The notes under the pieces: model-generated
What the model was told of the DNA's origin: nothing
Seen by the model: only the letters and a program-made list of their open reading frames with translations
Databases searched by the model: none
From: Bacteroidia bacterium
GTDB lineage: Bacteria > Bacteroidota > Bacteroidia > UKL13-3
Length of the DNA stretch: 64,000 bases
Assembly (NCBI GenBank): GCA_014376805.1
Contig: JACMQU010000183.1
Location: 1 to 64,000, forward strand
Direction of reading: 5' to 3'
Part shown: one piece after another, positions 27,336 through 36,327 of the stretch
Layout: every line of letters begins with the position of its first letter
How positions within the stretch are numbered: the stretch's first letter is position 1
Translations under genes and position numbers: made by a program

Positions 27336-28664
27336 TTAAGGATTAGGCTTTCTGTTAGGATTATTTCTGTTTCTGTTAGCCGGGTTGGGTGTGCGGTTTT
27401 GAATTTGCTTGTTCGGATTAGGTTTTCCAACATTTCTTTGTGCATCGGCGGGTTTATCTGATGCAGGCAAAGGTGCTGTTTTTAATGGTGCTTGAGTATT
27501 TTGTACGTTTCCTTTCTGTTGAGGATTTCTGGCCCGGCCTTTATTCCGGTCATTTCCGCTTCTTTTAGATTTGTCTCTTTCATCTAATCGGGTCAGACTA
27601 TCAACACCCATATCATTTTTAAATTCCAACTCCACTTTTTCGGGTTTCAGTGATTTCTTTTCATATAAAACCAAAGCAGGTTTTTCACCTTTTTTATTAA
27701 ATTCCTGATATTCCCGCACCTGTTTTACAGGAAAACTTATCCATTCTCCACCCATTTCAGTTTGAGGGGCAAACCACATCATCCGTTTTAAAATATCTGT
27801 TTTAACGGAGCGGTAAACTTTGTCTTCTGCAAACTGTAACGTAACCGTATTTTCAGGTGGAAATTCACCTAAAGCCTCCATATAACTATCGAGTTCATAA
27901 TTGAGGCAACACTTAAGTTTACCGCATTGCCCACTTAATTTTAATGGATTTAAAGACAGGTTTTGATAGCGGGCAGCATTTGTATGAACCAGTTTAAAAT
28001 CGGTTAACCAGGTGCTGCAGCATAATTCTCTTCCGCAACTTCCTATACCGCCCAGGCGTGCCGCTTCCTGCCGGTAACCAACCTGTCTCATTTCAATTCT
28101 TACCTTAAAAGAATCTGCCAGTCGTTTTATGAGTTCACGAAAATCTACCCTATCTTCTGCGGTATAAAAAAAAGTTGCTTTTCGCCTGTCTCCCTGGTAT
28201 TCCACGTCGCTAAGTTTCATACTCAGCCCTAATTCCATGGCAATACTACGTGCCTTGTACATGGTAGGTACTTCAAGTTCCTGATTTTCCTTTAACTTGG
28301 CTCTGTCTGCCTCTGTAGCTTTACGTGTTACTTTTTTGTAGTCTTTGTCATGCTCATTTCGGTTATATTTTTTTAGTTGCAATTTAACCAATTCTCCTTT
28401 TAAGGCAACCTTCCCTATATCATAACCATTTTCGGTTTCAACCACAACATGTTCATTAATATAAAAATCTATGTTATTAGCGTTTTTATAAAATTCTTTC
28501 CGGGTACCTTTAAAACGTACTTCTACAATATCAAAAGGCTTCATGTGAGGCGGCAGATCCATTTCACTTAACCAATTAAACGTATTCAATTTGTTGCAGC
28601 CTCCTGTACTGCAGCCTCCACTGCATCCTCCACCTGTACTGCATCCGCCTGATCCACATCCCAT
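27336..28664 (-). CDS. ricT: PSP1-domain regulatory protein, RicT/YaaT family
   Basis: A 442-aa protein. The first 23 residues are a Gly/Cys repeat with several GGC units. The PSP1 core (about 40-290) carries VEVRFKGTRKEFY, GIGSCGRELCCSTWL and SGQCGKLKCCLNYE, the paired Cys clusters that bind iron-sulfur clusters in RicT (YaaT). The last about 90 residues are a low-complexity Asn/Pro/Arg/Lys tail. RicT helps RNA processing and DNA-replication control in Bacillus; in Bacteroidota it regularly sits between holB and gldH, as here. The role in this phylum is unproven. Confidence 0.88.
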   Translation of the reverse strand: MGCGSGGCSTGGGCSGGCSTGGCNKLNTFNWLSEMDLPPHMKPFDIVEVRFKGTRKEFYKNANNIDFYINEHVVVETENGYDIGKVALKGELVKLQLKKYNRNEHDKDYKKVTRKATEADRAKLKENQELEVPTMYKARSIAMELGLSMKLSDVEYQGDRRKATFFYTAEDRVDFRELIKRLADSFKVRIEMRQVGYRQEAARLGGIGSCGRELCCSTWLTDFKLVHTNAARYQNLSLNPLKLSGQCGKLKCCLNYELDSYMEALGEFPPENTVTLQFAEDKVYRSVKTDILKRMMWFAPQTEMGGEWISFPVKQVREYQEFNKKGEKPALVLYEKKSLKPEKVELEFKNDMGVDSLTRLDERDKSKRSGNDRNKGRARNPQQKGNVQNTQAPLKTAPLPASDKPADAQRNVGKPNPNKQIQNRTPNPANRNRNNPNRKPNP

Positions 28665-28740
28665 TTTATATACTTTCTGTTTTTAAAAATAGTTTAACTT
28701 AACTGTTGTCTTAAAAGACAAACTACAAAATATTAAATTG

Positions 28741-29862
28741 TCAGGAAGTTTGGTTTCCACTTTTCAATTGCCTGCCAATATACAAAGAAAGATTTAAAAA
28801 CATTATTTTGAGATTTGCATTCCTTTCCGTAAAAATTATAGCATCATCAAGTGAACGGGTTATTTCTGATAAATTTCCCGAATGAATGAAGGCGGTAAAT
28901 TTTTCAAGAAACTTTAATTCTTTATCATTTATACGTAATAGTTTTTGATCGCCATAGCGGTATAAAAAAGCGGCTCGTGTCATTTGCGAAGTATAGCTGA
29001 TAAAGTTTTTTATGTATTCTCTTCCTGTACCACTTATCTCATCTACCCATTTTTGTAACTCATCAACTTTACCACTGAAGCAAGAACGCATCCAGTCCCG
29101 GTAACGTTCAAAGTAACCATCATGATCCACAGTAACCAGCGAAATAGCCATGTTATAGTCTCCATCTGCTAAACGGGAAATATCTGTAGCTTTTTGGGCA
29201 TTACAGGCATGCAAATCAACCATTGCTTTTTCAATGTCTGTATCTTTCAGTTTTGGAATTTTAATAGTTTGTGCCCTTGATAAGATAGTTGGTAAAACCT
29301 TTTCTGTATGGTTTGCCACTAAAATAATAAGTGTACCGTAAGGTGGTTCTTCCAATAGCTTTAGTAAAATATTTCCCTCTGTTTTTAAATGTTCAGGTTG
29401 CCATATTATTTGTGTTTTAAATTTTGCCTCATACGCAGTAAGTGCTAAACGATGCAGAATATCCCTACATTCTTCAGAAGTTATATTGCCTTGTTTATTC
29501 GCTCCATTTTCAATCGTGTTCAACCAATCAAAATTACTCAGATACGGATTAGCAATAAAAGCCTCTCTCCAGTCTTGAGCCAATTCTCTGGTTTGTTTAT
29601 AGGGTGAAATAGTTGGAATGGTAAAATGAAGGTCGGGGTGAATTAGTTTTTCAAACTTTATACAGGAGGTACAGGTTCCGCAACTATCAGCTATACCCGG
29701 CTTTAAACAATTAACGTATTGCGCAAACGCTATTGCGAGTGCTAAATTTCCGCTGCCTTCTGGCCCAACAAAGAGCTGCGTGTGACTCACTCTTCCATCA
29801 TTAGCCATTTTTAGAAGATGGTTTTTAATAGAGCTCTGACCAATAATATTTTTAAATAACAA
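28741..29862 (-). CDS. holB: DNA polymerase III delta-prime subunit
   Basis: A 373-aa clamp-loader subunit. FKNIIGQSSIKNHL starts the protein, followed by LFVGPEGSGN (a degenerate Walker A without the usual Lys, as in many delta-prime subunits), a four-Cys zinc module (residues 53-69, CGTCTSCIKFEKLIHPD) and the sensor segment LLKLLEEPPYGTLIILVANH. The start codon is TTG. It heads the holB-ricT-gldH run; the gap to ricT is 76 nt. Confidence 0.92.
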   Translation of the reverse strand: MLFKNIIGQSSIKNHLLKMANDGRVSHTQLFVGPEGSGNLALAIAFAQYVNCLKPGIADSCGTCTSCIKFEKLIHPDLHFTIPTISPYKQTRELAQDWREAFIANPYLSNFDWLNTIENGANKQGNITSEECRDILHRLALTAYEAKFKTQIIWQPEHLKTEGNILLKLLEEPPYGTLIILVANHTEKVLPTILSRAQTIKIPKLKDTDIEKAMVDLHACNAQKATDISRLADGDYNMAISLVTVDHDGYFERYRDWMRSCFSGKVDELQKWVDEISGTGREYIKNFISYTSQMTRAAFLYRYGDQKLLRINDKELKFLEKFTAFIHSGNLSEITRSLDDAIIFTERNANLKIMFLNLSLYIGRQLKSGNQTS

Positions 29863-29945
29863 ATTATTTTTTTTGGTGGCAATTTAGCAAAAACTTAAAT
29901 TTATCCTTAAGTGTTTAATTTTTTTACCATCTCTAAATAATCTAT

Positions 29946-29953
29946 TATTTTTG
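29946..29953 (+). promoter_or_regulatory. Candidate -7 promoter element (TATTTTTG)
   Basis: An exact TAnnTTTG ending 7 nt before the ATG at 29961, in the divergent gap with holB. No TTG at -33; AT-rich context raises the chance of a random match. Confidence 0.35.
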
Positions 29954-29960
29954 TAAGGCA

Positions 29961-30146
29961 ATGGGTAAGCATATAATAAAGTATAAATTAGGTGAGAATT
30001 GCCCCAATTGCGGCTCCTGGGACCTTGAGCGAATAAAACGGCCATTTTATGCCAGGTATTTATTGTTTTTTTTAAGCCTGAAAAGCTATTGGTGTCGTAA
30101 ATGTTTTTTAATTATTTCCTGTGTAAAAAAATCTGATCCTATTTAA
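29961..30146 (+). CDS. Small zinc-ribbon membrane-like protein
   Basis: A 61-aa protein with two Cys pairs, CPNC (residues 14-17) and CRKC (residues 45-48), separated by a hydrophobic segment YLLFFLSL. Arrangement is that of a small zinc ribbon preceding or flanking a membrane stretch. A promoter-like element lies 7 nt upstream. It is the first item of a gene-poor patch; no function can be given. Confidence 0.5.
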   Translation: MGKHIIKYKLGENCPNCGSWDLERIKRPFYARYLLFFLSLKSYWCRKCFLIISCVKKSDPI

Positions 30147-30651
30147 TTTAAGGGCATAATGCCAATTTAAGGTTAAAAAGCAGGGTACTATTTCAGGTTT
30201 CAGCTGTTACCGAATTAATAGCAACTAAATCAGCTAAAACAATGCTAATTAAAAATGAAAGTGTAAATAAATTGGCATTGCCTGCTTTATTATCGCCACT
30301 ACCATTAATGCTAATGGTATAAAACTTCATTACCACGATACGGCCTAAAATATATTACCAAAGGGTTAGCTAAATGTTAGTTAATAGTCCATAAAGTTTG
30401 GGTGGCTGATACTAAAAAAGCGATTTACTTTTACTTTTCTGATACGTTAGCTTTCTCATGCTTTTTACAATATAAATTTCATGTTTTTTAGTATGCTAAT
30501 TATTAAATTATTACGGGTATATGCTTTACATTTTTGATACTTGTTTATAAGTGGGGGATATCGAAAACCGTTTAAGGTCGATTGTTATTAAATTCATTTT
30601 TAAAGGAAAATGTTCATTGCAACTATCGTTTGTTTTTACTTATTTGTTTGA
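30147..30651. other. Long non-coding stretch, possibly decayed
   Basis: About 500 nt without a supported gene. I noted a 9-bp direct repeat AATTTAAGG flanking GCATAATGCC (30147-30177 region) and a palindrome TACCATTA-ATGC-TAATGGTA at 30300-30319. A 45-codon minus-strand frame at 30193-30330 has no family resemblance. The sequence is AT-rich and resembles degraded DNA. Confidence 0.4.
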
Positions 30652-31967
30652 TTGACAGTCATCAAACCACTAACTTTAAATTTGCCTCCAGATTACGCTA
30701 CTAGAGGCATACTGATTCTACCACCAACAGTTGATCCAAATGCTACTCTTAACATGTGGACAGTAGTTAACAATTCTACGTGTTCTTTGAGAATATGCCT
30801 ATTCATTACCATTGACGGAAGTGATTATAATATTTGCAAGAATGTAGGAGCTCGAATTCCGTTTACTATAGTACAGATGCTGGTAAGAATTTTGTTATTA
30901 AAAACACAACGAAAACAATAAACATGGGGTTCCAAATCTTAAATGATACCTCATATTATAATTTAAGAACTGATGGGTTATATATTTCGAAAGATCAAGG
31001 TGATAATTGGAATAAGCTCCATATTGTGAATGTTTCGGGAGATACACTTAGTAAGAGCTCATTTTCCACTTTTTATGTTTATCCTAATGGGTTTGGTTTT
31101 ATCAACTGTTTGCCAAATTATAACACCTCAATTTATGTAACGAAGGATTTCTGTAAAACTTGGAGTAAGGTCGATTCTAATAAAACATCGATACGGCTTG
31201 CTGATAATAATGGAGTAATTAATTTTCCAAAAGTATTTGCATTTAATTCAACAGCCTATTCAATTAAATTGCTTACCCCAAATAGTCTGATTTGCTACAA
31301 AAATTATGGTGATTCTGCATACGATATTGATTTAAGCACTATGATAGGAGGAGGCTCAGTTAGAGATATTGCATTTAAAGATGAATTAAATGCAATGCTA
31401 TTAACATCAACAAATGATATTTACACTTCAAACGATGGTTGCAAAACATTTACTAAAAAATCTTCACCCCCGGTTAATTCATCGAATCTTGAATTTGCCA
31501 AGCCATCTCCTAATAAACAATCATTTTATATAGTATCAGGAAGAGGCGGAAGTTCTGGATTGTATTACACTAGAGATGATGGGAATAAATGGAATCAGAT
31601 TGAAGATTTTTATCATTATTATACAATTGACTTTTACAATTCCGAAATAGGTGTTGCAAGTGTAACTGAAAGTGACCGTCTTCTTTATTTTTCTGGGATT
31701 ACTGGAATTAAAGAAGAGTATAATTCACTTTTCAAATTCAGTATATATCCAAACCCTTGTTTCGATTACTTGTATATCCAAGGTGAATTTAAAAATACTG
31801 AATACAAGATTTTTAATATGGTTGGACAAATAATATCAAATGGATTTCTTGACGGGCGACAAGCTACTATAAACTTAAGCAGTTTTAATTTAACAAATGG
31901 AATTTACATGATTTCTATAAAAGATTTAAATGGGGCATGGATTAATAAACTGTTTTATAAGGGGTAA
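30652..31967 (+). pseudogene. Broken BNR/Ycf48-like T9SS protein, N-terminus damaged
   Basis: The good part is 30834-31967: repeated BNR-type units (SVYYSTDAGKNF, GLYISKDQGDNWNKLH, SIYVTKDFCKTWSKV, GLYYTRDDGNKWNQI) and a type-A T9SS sorting domain (FSIYPNPCFDYLYIQG ... INKLFYKG). It has no ATG, no signal peptide, and opens just after a TAA at 30828. Another frame (30652-30921) is open upstream but does not read like a signal peptide or propeller. A T9SS cargo cannot be exported without its Sec signal, so the gene is probably 5'-truncated or frameshifted. It could still be a sequencing error. Confidence 0.55.
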
Positions 31968-32039
31968 CAGGCAAATAAATATGTCGTAAAATCGGCAAAT
32001 AGAAATGCATCATTTTCGGCAAATAAGAATGTATGATTC
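31968..32039 (+). repeat. Three imperfect 24-bp tandem repeats
   Basis: Units begin at 31968, 31992 and 32016 and share the core GGCAAATA followed by AATG or ATATG. Units 2 and 3 match at 19 of 23 aligned positions; unit 1 is more diverged. They start immediately after the stop codon of the broken T9SS gene. Multiple short repeats of this size occur at ends of IS21-family elements, but no istA/istB is present; an end remnant is one possible explanation. Confidence 0.6.
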
Positions 32040-32040
32040 A

Positions 32041-32089
32041 TCTCTTTCCACAACATTTTGACCCCACGTCAAAATGTTGTGGAAAGAGA
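32041..32089. repeat. Perfect 22-bp inverted repeat with 5-nt loop
   Basis: Arms 32041-32062 and 32068-32089 are exact reverse complements; the left arm begins TCTCTTTCCACAACATTTTG and the loop is CCCAC. No T-run follows on either strand, so it is not a standard intrinsic terminator. It follows the 24-bp repeats by one base. Possible remnant of a mobile-element end, miniature element or strong RNA hairpin. Confidence 0.85.
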
Positions 32090-32452
32090 ATTAAATTAAA
32101 ATTTCACATCGGTTGGAAATTATAACCCAATTGATATGATAAAAAAAGATTTAACCATTGGTTAAGGACAATCACTTTACCTATTTAAATGAATGGAAAA
32201 TTTATTACACTAATTTAAACAATCTAATTAATAGGATAGGATTGCCCTTGATAATAAATTAAATTATTAATTAGGAGACGACTATTAATTTTTTGCAACG
32301 ATTTTTATTCAATTTTCTGCAATATCTCAAAGTTAAATAAATCTTTTACCAAACCATAGTTTCGAAAATGTAACTGCAAATAATTTTTATTATTGTATGA
32401 TAGAATACCAGGGAACGAGTTATATTAAAGCTTATAAGTTAATTCTAGTAAA
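32090..32452. other. Non-coding gap
   Basis: About 360 nt, very AT-rich, with no supported ORF. It holds a small near-palindrome TTAACCATTGGTTAA near 32152. No terminator or promoter that I would defend; the YifB gene ends here on the minus strand. Confidence 0.4.
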
Positions 32453-34003
32453 TTAGACCCCACTCCACGTCTCTCTATCCAAACTTCTATACTGTATAGC
32501 TTCTGCCAGGTGTTCAATCTTTATTTCTTCCGTTCCAGCCAAATCGCTTATGGTTCGCGCAACTTTTAAAATTCTATCGTAAGCCCTGGCCGATAACTGC
32601 ATTTTATTCATCGCAGTTTTCAGTAAATTTTGAGAAACATTGTTTAACTGGCAATATTCCCTTGCCATGGTGCTGCTCATTTGCGCATTGCTGTAAACGC
32701 CTTCTTTGCCTTCATACCTGCGGCTTTGCGCTTCTCTGGCAAATACCACCCGGTTCCTTATCAGTTCACTTTTTTCTGATTTTCTTGTATCGGTTAACTG
32801 ATCAAAATTAACGGGCGTAACTTCTATGTGAATATCAATACGGTCTAATAACGGCCCCGAAATTTTACTGAGGTATCGCTGCACAACCTGCTGCCCGCAA
32901 ACACATTCCTTTTCGGGATGATTGAAATAGCCGCAGGGGCATGGGTTCATACTTGCCACCAACATAAAGCTTGCAGGAAATTCAATAGAAAACTTAGCTC
33001 GTGAAATGGTTACTTTTCGTTCTTCAAGAGGCTGGCGCATAACTTCTAAAACGGCGCGTTTAAACTCGGGCAATTCATCTAAAAACAAAACGCCATTATG
33101 AGCCAGTGATATTTCTCCAGGTTGTGGATTATTACCTCCCCCAACTAATGCAACATCACTTATGGTATGGTGTGGAGAACGGAATGGTCTTAAATATAAT
33201 AAAGAAGCATTTTTGCCCAGTTTACCTGCAACAGAGTGAATCTTTGTTGTTTCAAGTGCTTCCTGCAAAGTTAATGGAGGTAAAATACTGGGCAGTCGTT
33301 TTGCAAGCATAGTTTTACCTGCTCCGGGAGGGCCTATTAGAATTGCGTTATGTCCGCCTGCGGCAGCAATTTCTAATGCTCTTTTTATATTTTCCTGCCC
33401 CCGAACATCCGCAAAATCATCGATGATCGTGGCCTGACTATCCTCAAATTCTTTTCTGGTATCAACTTCAAATTGTTTAAGGCGGCTTTCATCACCATTA
33501 AAAAAATCAACAACCTCACTTAAATGTTCTGCCCCATATACTTTTAAATTATTGACGATGGCTGCTTCCCTGGCATTTTCTTTTGGCAAAATAAACCCGT
33601 CAAAATTTTCTTTTCGAGCCTGTATAGCAATTGGCAATGCACCTTTTATAGCTTTAAGTGTTCCGTCAAGAGCCAACTCTCCCATAATTATGTATCGTCC
33701 GGTTTTTTCATTGTTTATCTGATCTGTTGCAGCCATATAACCTATTGCTAAAGGCAGATCGTAAGCACTTCCTTCCTTTCTGATATCTGCCGGAGCCATG
33801 TTTACTATAATTTTTTGACGGGGAAGTTTGTAGTTATTATATTTGATGGCACTTTCAATCCTTTGCTGACTTTCCTTAACAGCATTATCCGGCAGTCCAA
33901 CTAAATAATATCCTATGCCATTTCCGGGAATTGCATTTACTTCAATTGTAATGGTAACTGCACTAACACCATAAACTGCACTTCCAAAAGTTCTTATTAA
34001 CAT
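32453..34003 (-). CDS. YifB/ComM family Mg-chelatase-like AAA+ ATPase
   Basis: A 516-aa protein. The N-terminal Lon-protease-like (S16) domain (residues 1-170, [36 protein letters not shown]) precedes a AAA+ module with [42 protein letters not shown] and a zinc-type cluster [15 protein letters not shown]. ComM is a hexameric helicase that drives branch migration in natural transformation; the family is widespread and called YifB elsewhere. Confidence 0.93.
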   Translation of the reverse strand: MLIRTFGSAVYGVSAVTITIEVNAIPGNGIGYYLVGLPDNAVKESQQRIESAIKYNNYKLPRQKIIVNMAPADIRKEGSAYDLPLAIGYMAATDQINNEKTGRYIIMGELALDGTLKAIKGALPIAIQARKENFDGFILPKENAREAAIVNNLKVYGAEHLSEVVDFFNGDESRLKQFEVDTRKEFEDSQATIIDDFADVRGQENIKRALEIAAAGGHNAILIGPPGAGKTMLAKRLPSILPPLTLQEALETTKIHSVAGKLGKNASLLYLRPFRSPHHTISDVALVGGGNNPQPGEISLAHNGVLFLDELPEFKRAVLEVMRQPLEERKVTISRAKFSIEFPASFMLVASMNPCPCGYFNHPEKECVCGQQVVQRYLSKISGPLLDRIDIHIEVTPVNFDQLTDTRKSEKSELIRNRVVFAREAQSRRYEGKEGVYSNAQMSSTMAREYCQLNNVSQNLLKTAMNKMQLSARAYDRILKVARTISDLAGTEEIKIEHLAEAIQYRSLDRETWSGV

Positions 34004-34216
34004 AATTGCATTGTGCTTTTATTTAAGATATTTGTGAGTTCAAAAGTTTCTTTTTTTTAATACACACGGCAAGTAACGTTTTCTCTAAATAAAATGAACG
34101 CTTTGTAGTGTGTTTTGCAAAAGATAAATCCTATAAACAGGATTTTGAAAATTATTTTTAAGTAAAACTTTTCAAAAAAACAGACTCTAAATCAGCTAAA
34201 CAGATAAAAATATTAA

Positions 34217-36037
34217 ATGAAGGATTTTATTAAAATTTTGCGCTTTGCTCAGCCATATAAATCATTGGCGGTATCTAATGTGTTGTTTAATATAATTTCT
34301 ATAATCACAGGTTTGTTTTCGGTTGCTCTTGTTATTCCCTTATTAAATGTTTTGTTCGATCAGAAAAATCAGGAAATGCTTAAACCTGAATTCTCACTCC
34401 GGAATATAAAAGAGTCTTTCAATTATATTTTTTCAGATATCATACATACAAATGGCCCTCAAATGGCTTTGTTATTTATTATAGGGGCGGTTATGATAAG
34501 TATTCTGTTTAAAAACCTTTTTAGATATCTTGGTTTGTATGTGATGGTATCCCTGCGAAATTATATTATCAGAGATCTGCGTGAAAAAATGTATAACAGA
34601 ATTCTTGTCCTGCCGTTATCCTATTTTTCATCTGAACGTAAAGGAGATTTGATCAGCAGAATGAGCAGTGATATCCAGGATGTGGAGGTTTCTATTATGA
34701 GTTCACTGGAAGCTTTGTTTAAAGAACCACTCACCATATTAATAACAGTTATGGTATTGGTTTGGATGAGCCCTTTCTTAACTTTACTTGTTTTCTTTAC
34801 CTTACCTGTAGGTGCTTTGGTAATTGCCTGGATCAGCAAATTGATTAAGAAACAATCTGCCAGGGGGCAATCAAAAATGGGGCAGTTAATTGCTTTGTTT
34901 GAAGAGACCCTGGGTGGTGTAAGAATTATAAAAGCATTTAGTGCACAGGCTTTTTTTAACAGAAAATTCAGGCAGGAAAATGAATTGTTTACCAGGCTAA
35001 ATATTTATTCAAACAGATTAAGTGATGCCAATTCGCCCATTTCTGAAGTTTTAAGTGTTGTAATTCTTTGTATGTTACTTTGGATTGGAGGTAATATGGC
35101 ACTAAAAAACAATGGATCCATCTCTCCTCAGGAATTTATAGGGTTTATAATTGTTTTTGCCACCATTATTGCACCTGCCAAACAATTTTCACTTTCCTAC
35201 AGCCGCATGCAAAAGGGCCTTGCTTCGCTGGATAGGATTGAAGAAGTAATAAACAGCAAAGAAATAATTGAACAGGTTCCTGACGCATTGTCTATTAAAC
35301 AATTAAATCATGAAATAGAATTCAGAAATGTAAGTTTTAGTTACCAGGGAGAAAGGGTTTTAAATAATATTAACCTTAAAATTGAAAAAGGCAAAACAGT
35401 TGCTTTGGTGGGTCCGAGTGGTAGTGGTAAATCTACATTGGTAGACCTTGTACCCAGGTTTTACGACCCACAGGAAGGAGAGGTATTAATTGATGGAATC
35501 AATATCAGACAATATGTAATACTTGAGTTACGCAAGCTTATGGGAATTGTAACCCAGGAATCGATTTTATTTAATGATACAATCTTCAATAATATTGCAT
35601 TTGGACAGCAGTCAGTTTCTACAGGTGCAGTTGAAAAAGCCGCGCAAATAGCCCATGCGCATGATTTTGTTCTGGAAACGGATAACGGTTACCAAACCAA
35701 TATAGGAGACCGTGGTAATAAATTAAGCGGAGGGCAACGACAGCGGATTAGTATAGCCCGGGCAATTCTTACTGATCCCGATGTGATGATTATGGATGAA
35801 GCCACATCTGCGTTAGATACCACTAGTGAACGGTTGGTTCAGGAAGCACTTTCTGATGCAATGAAAGGCAGAACAACCATTGTAATAGCACATCGCTTAA
35901 GCACCATTCAAAATGCAGATAAAATAGTAGTACTTGAAAAAGGTTATATAGTGCAAACGGGTACCCACTCTGAACTTATTAAGCAAGAGGGCTTGTATCG
36001 TGATCTGCATAATATGCAAAAACTTATCGAATCTTAA
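34217..36037 (+). CDS. ABC exporter, fused permease-ATPase (MsbA-like)
   Basis: A 606-aa half-transporter. Six hydrophobic segments in residues 15-320, then an ATPase with GPSGSGKSTLVDLVPRFYDP (Walker A, about 395), LSGGQRQR signature, VMIMDEATSALD (Walker B) and the H-loop IAHRLST. The fold and length match MsbA-type lipid/drug exporters, probably a homodimer. It ends 68 nt before feoA; no functional link is visible. Confidence 0.92.
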   Translation: MKDFIKILRFAQPYKSLAVSNVLFNIISIITGLFSVALVIPLLNVLFDQKNQEMLKPEFSLRNIKESFNYIFSDIIHTNGPQMALLFIIGAVMISILFKNLFRYLGLYVMVSLRNYIIRDLREKMYNRILVLPLSYFSSERKGDLISRMSSDIQDVEVSIMSSLEALFKEPLTILITVMVLVWMSPFLTLLVFFTLPVGALVIAWISKLIKKQSARGQSKMGQLIALFEETLGGVRIIKAFSAQAFFNRKFRQENELFTRLNIYSNRLSDANSPISEVLSVVILCMLLWIGGNMALKNNGSISPQEFIGFIIVFATIIAPAKQFSLSYSRMQKGLASLDRIEEVINSKEIIEQVPDALSIKQLNHEIEFRNVSFSYQGERVLNNINLKIEKGKTVALVGPSGSGKSTLVDLVPRFYDPQEGEVLIDGINIRQYVILELRKLMGIVTQESILFNDTIFNNIAFGQQSVSTGAVEKAAQIAHAHDFVLETDNGYQTNIGDRGNKLSGGQRQRISIARAILTDPDVMIMDEATSALDTTSERLVQEALSDAMKGRTTIVIAHRLSTIQNADKIVVLEKGYIVQTGTHSELIKQEGLYRDLHNMQKLIES

Positions 36038-36105
36038 AGTTTATGCTGCATTTCTCACCGTATCATTTGTTAGCTATTTAGAAAAAGTCTAAATTGCCGG
36101 TCAAT

Positions 36106-36327
36106 ATGAATCTATCTGAATTACATTTAGGTGAACACGCATGCATCACGCACGTTAAAGATGGCGATTTAATGCTTAAACTTTTTGAAATGGGTGTATT
36201 GCCCGGAGAGAATGTAATCCTCGAAAATATAGCACCCTTTGGAGATCCTATTGCGGTTATGGTAGGAGAGTATAAGTTATGCCTGAGAGTGCGGGACGCA
36301 GCAAATATTGAAATTGAACTGATTTAG
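36106..36327 (+). CDS. feoA: Ferrous iron transport protein FeoA
   Basis: A 73-aa SH3-like protein (LSELHLGEHACITHVKDGDLMLKLFEMGVLPGENVILENIAPFGDPIAV). Start chosen at ATG 36106 rather than an in-frame TTG 12 nt earlier. Its TAG shares the final G with the GTG start of feoB (TAGTG), so the two are translationally coupled. FeoA modulates FeoB GTPase activity. Confidence 0.93.
   Translation: MNLSELHLGEHACITHVKDGDLMLKLFEMGVLPGENVILENIAPFGDPIAVMVGEYKLCLRVRDAANIEIELI

Noticed and set aside
30193-30330. 45-codon minus-strand frame with a hydrophobic stretch in the gap after the zinc ribbon
   Set aside because: Short, no homology recognised, in a region that otherwise looks decayed; not enough for a gene call.
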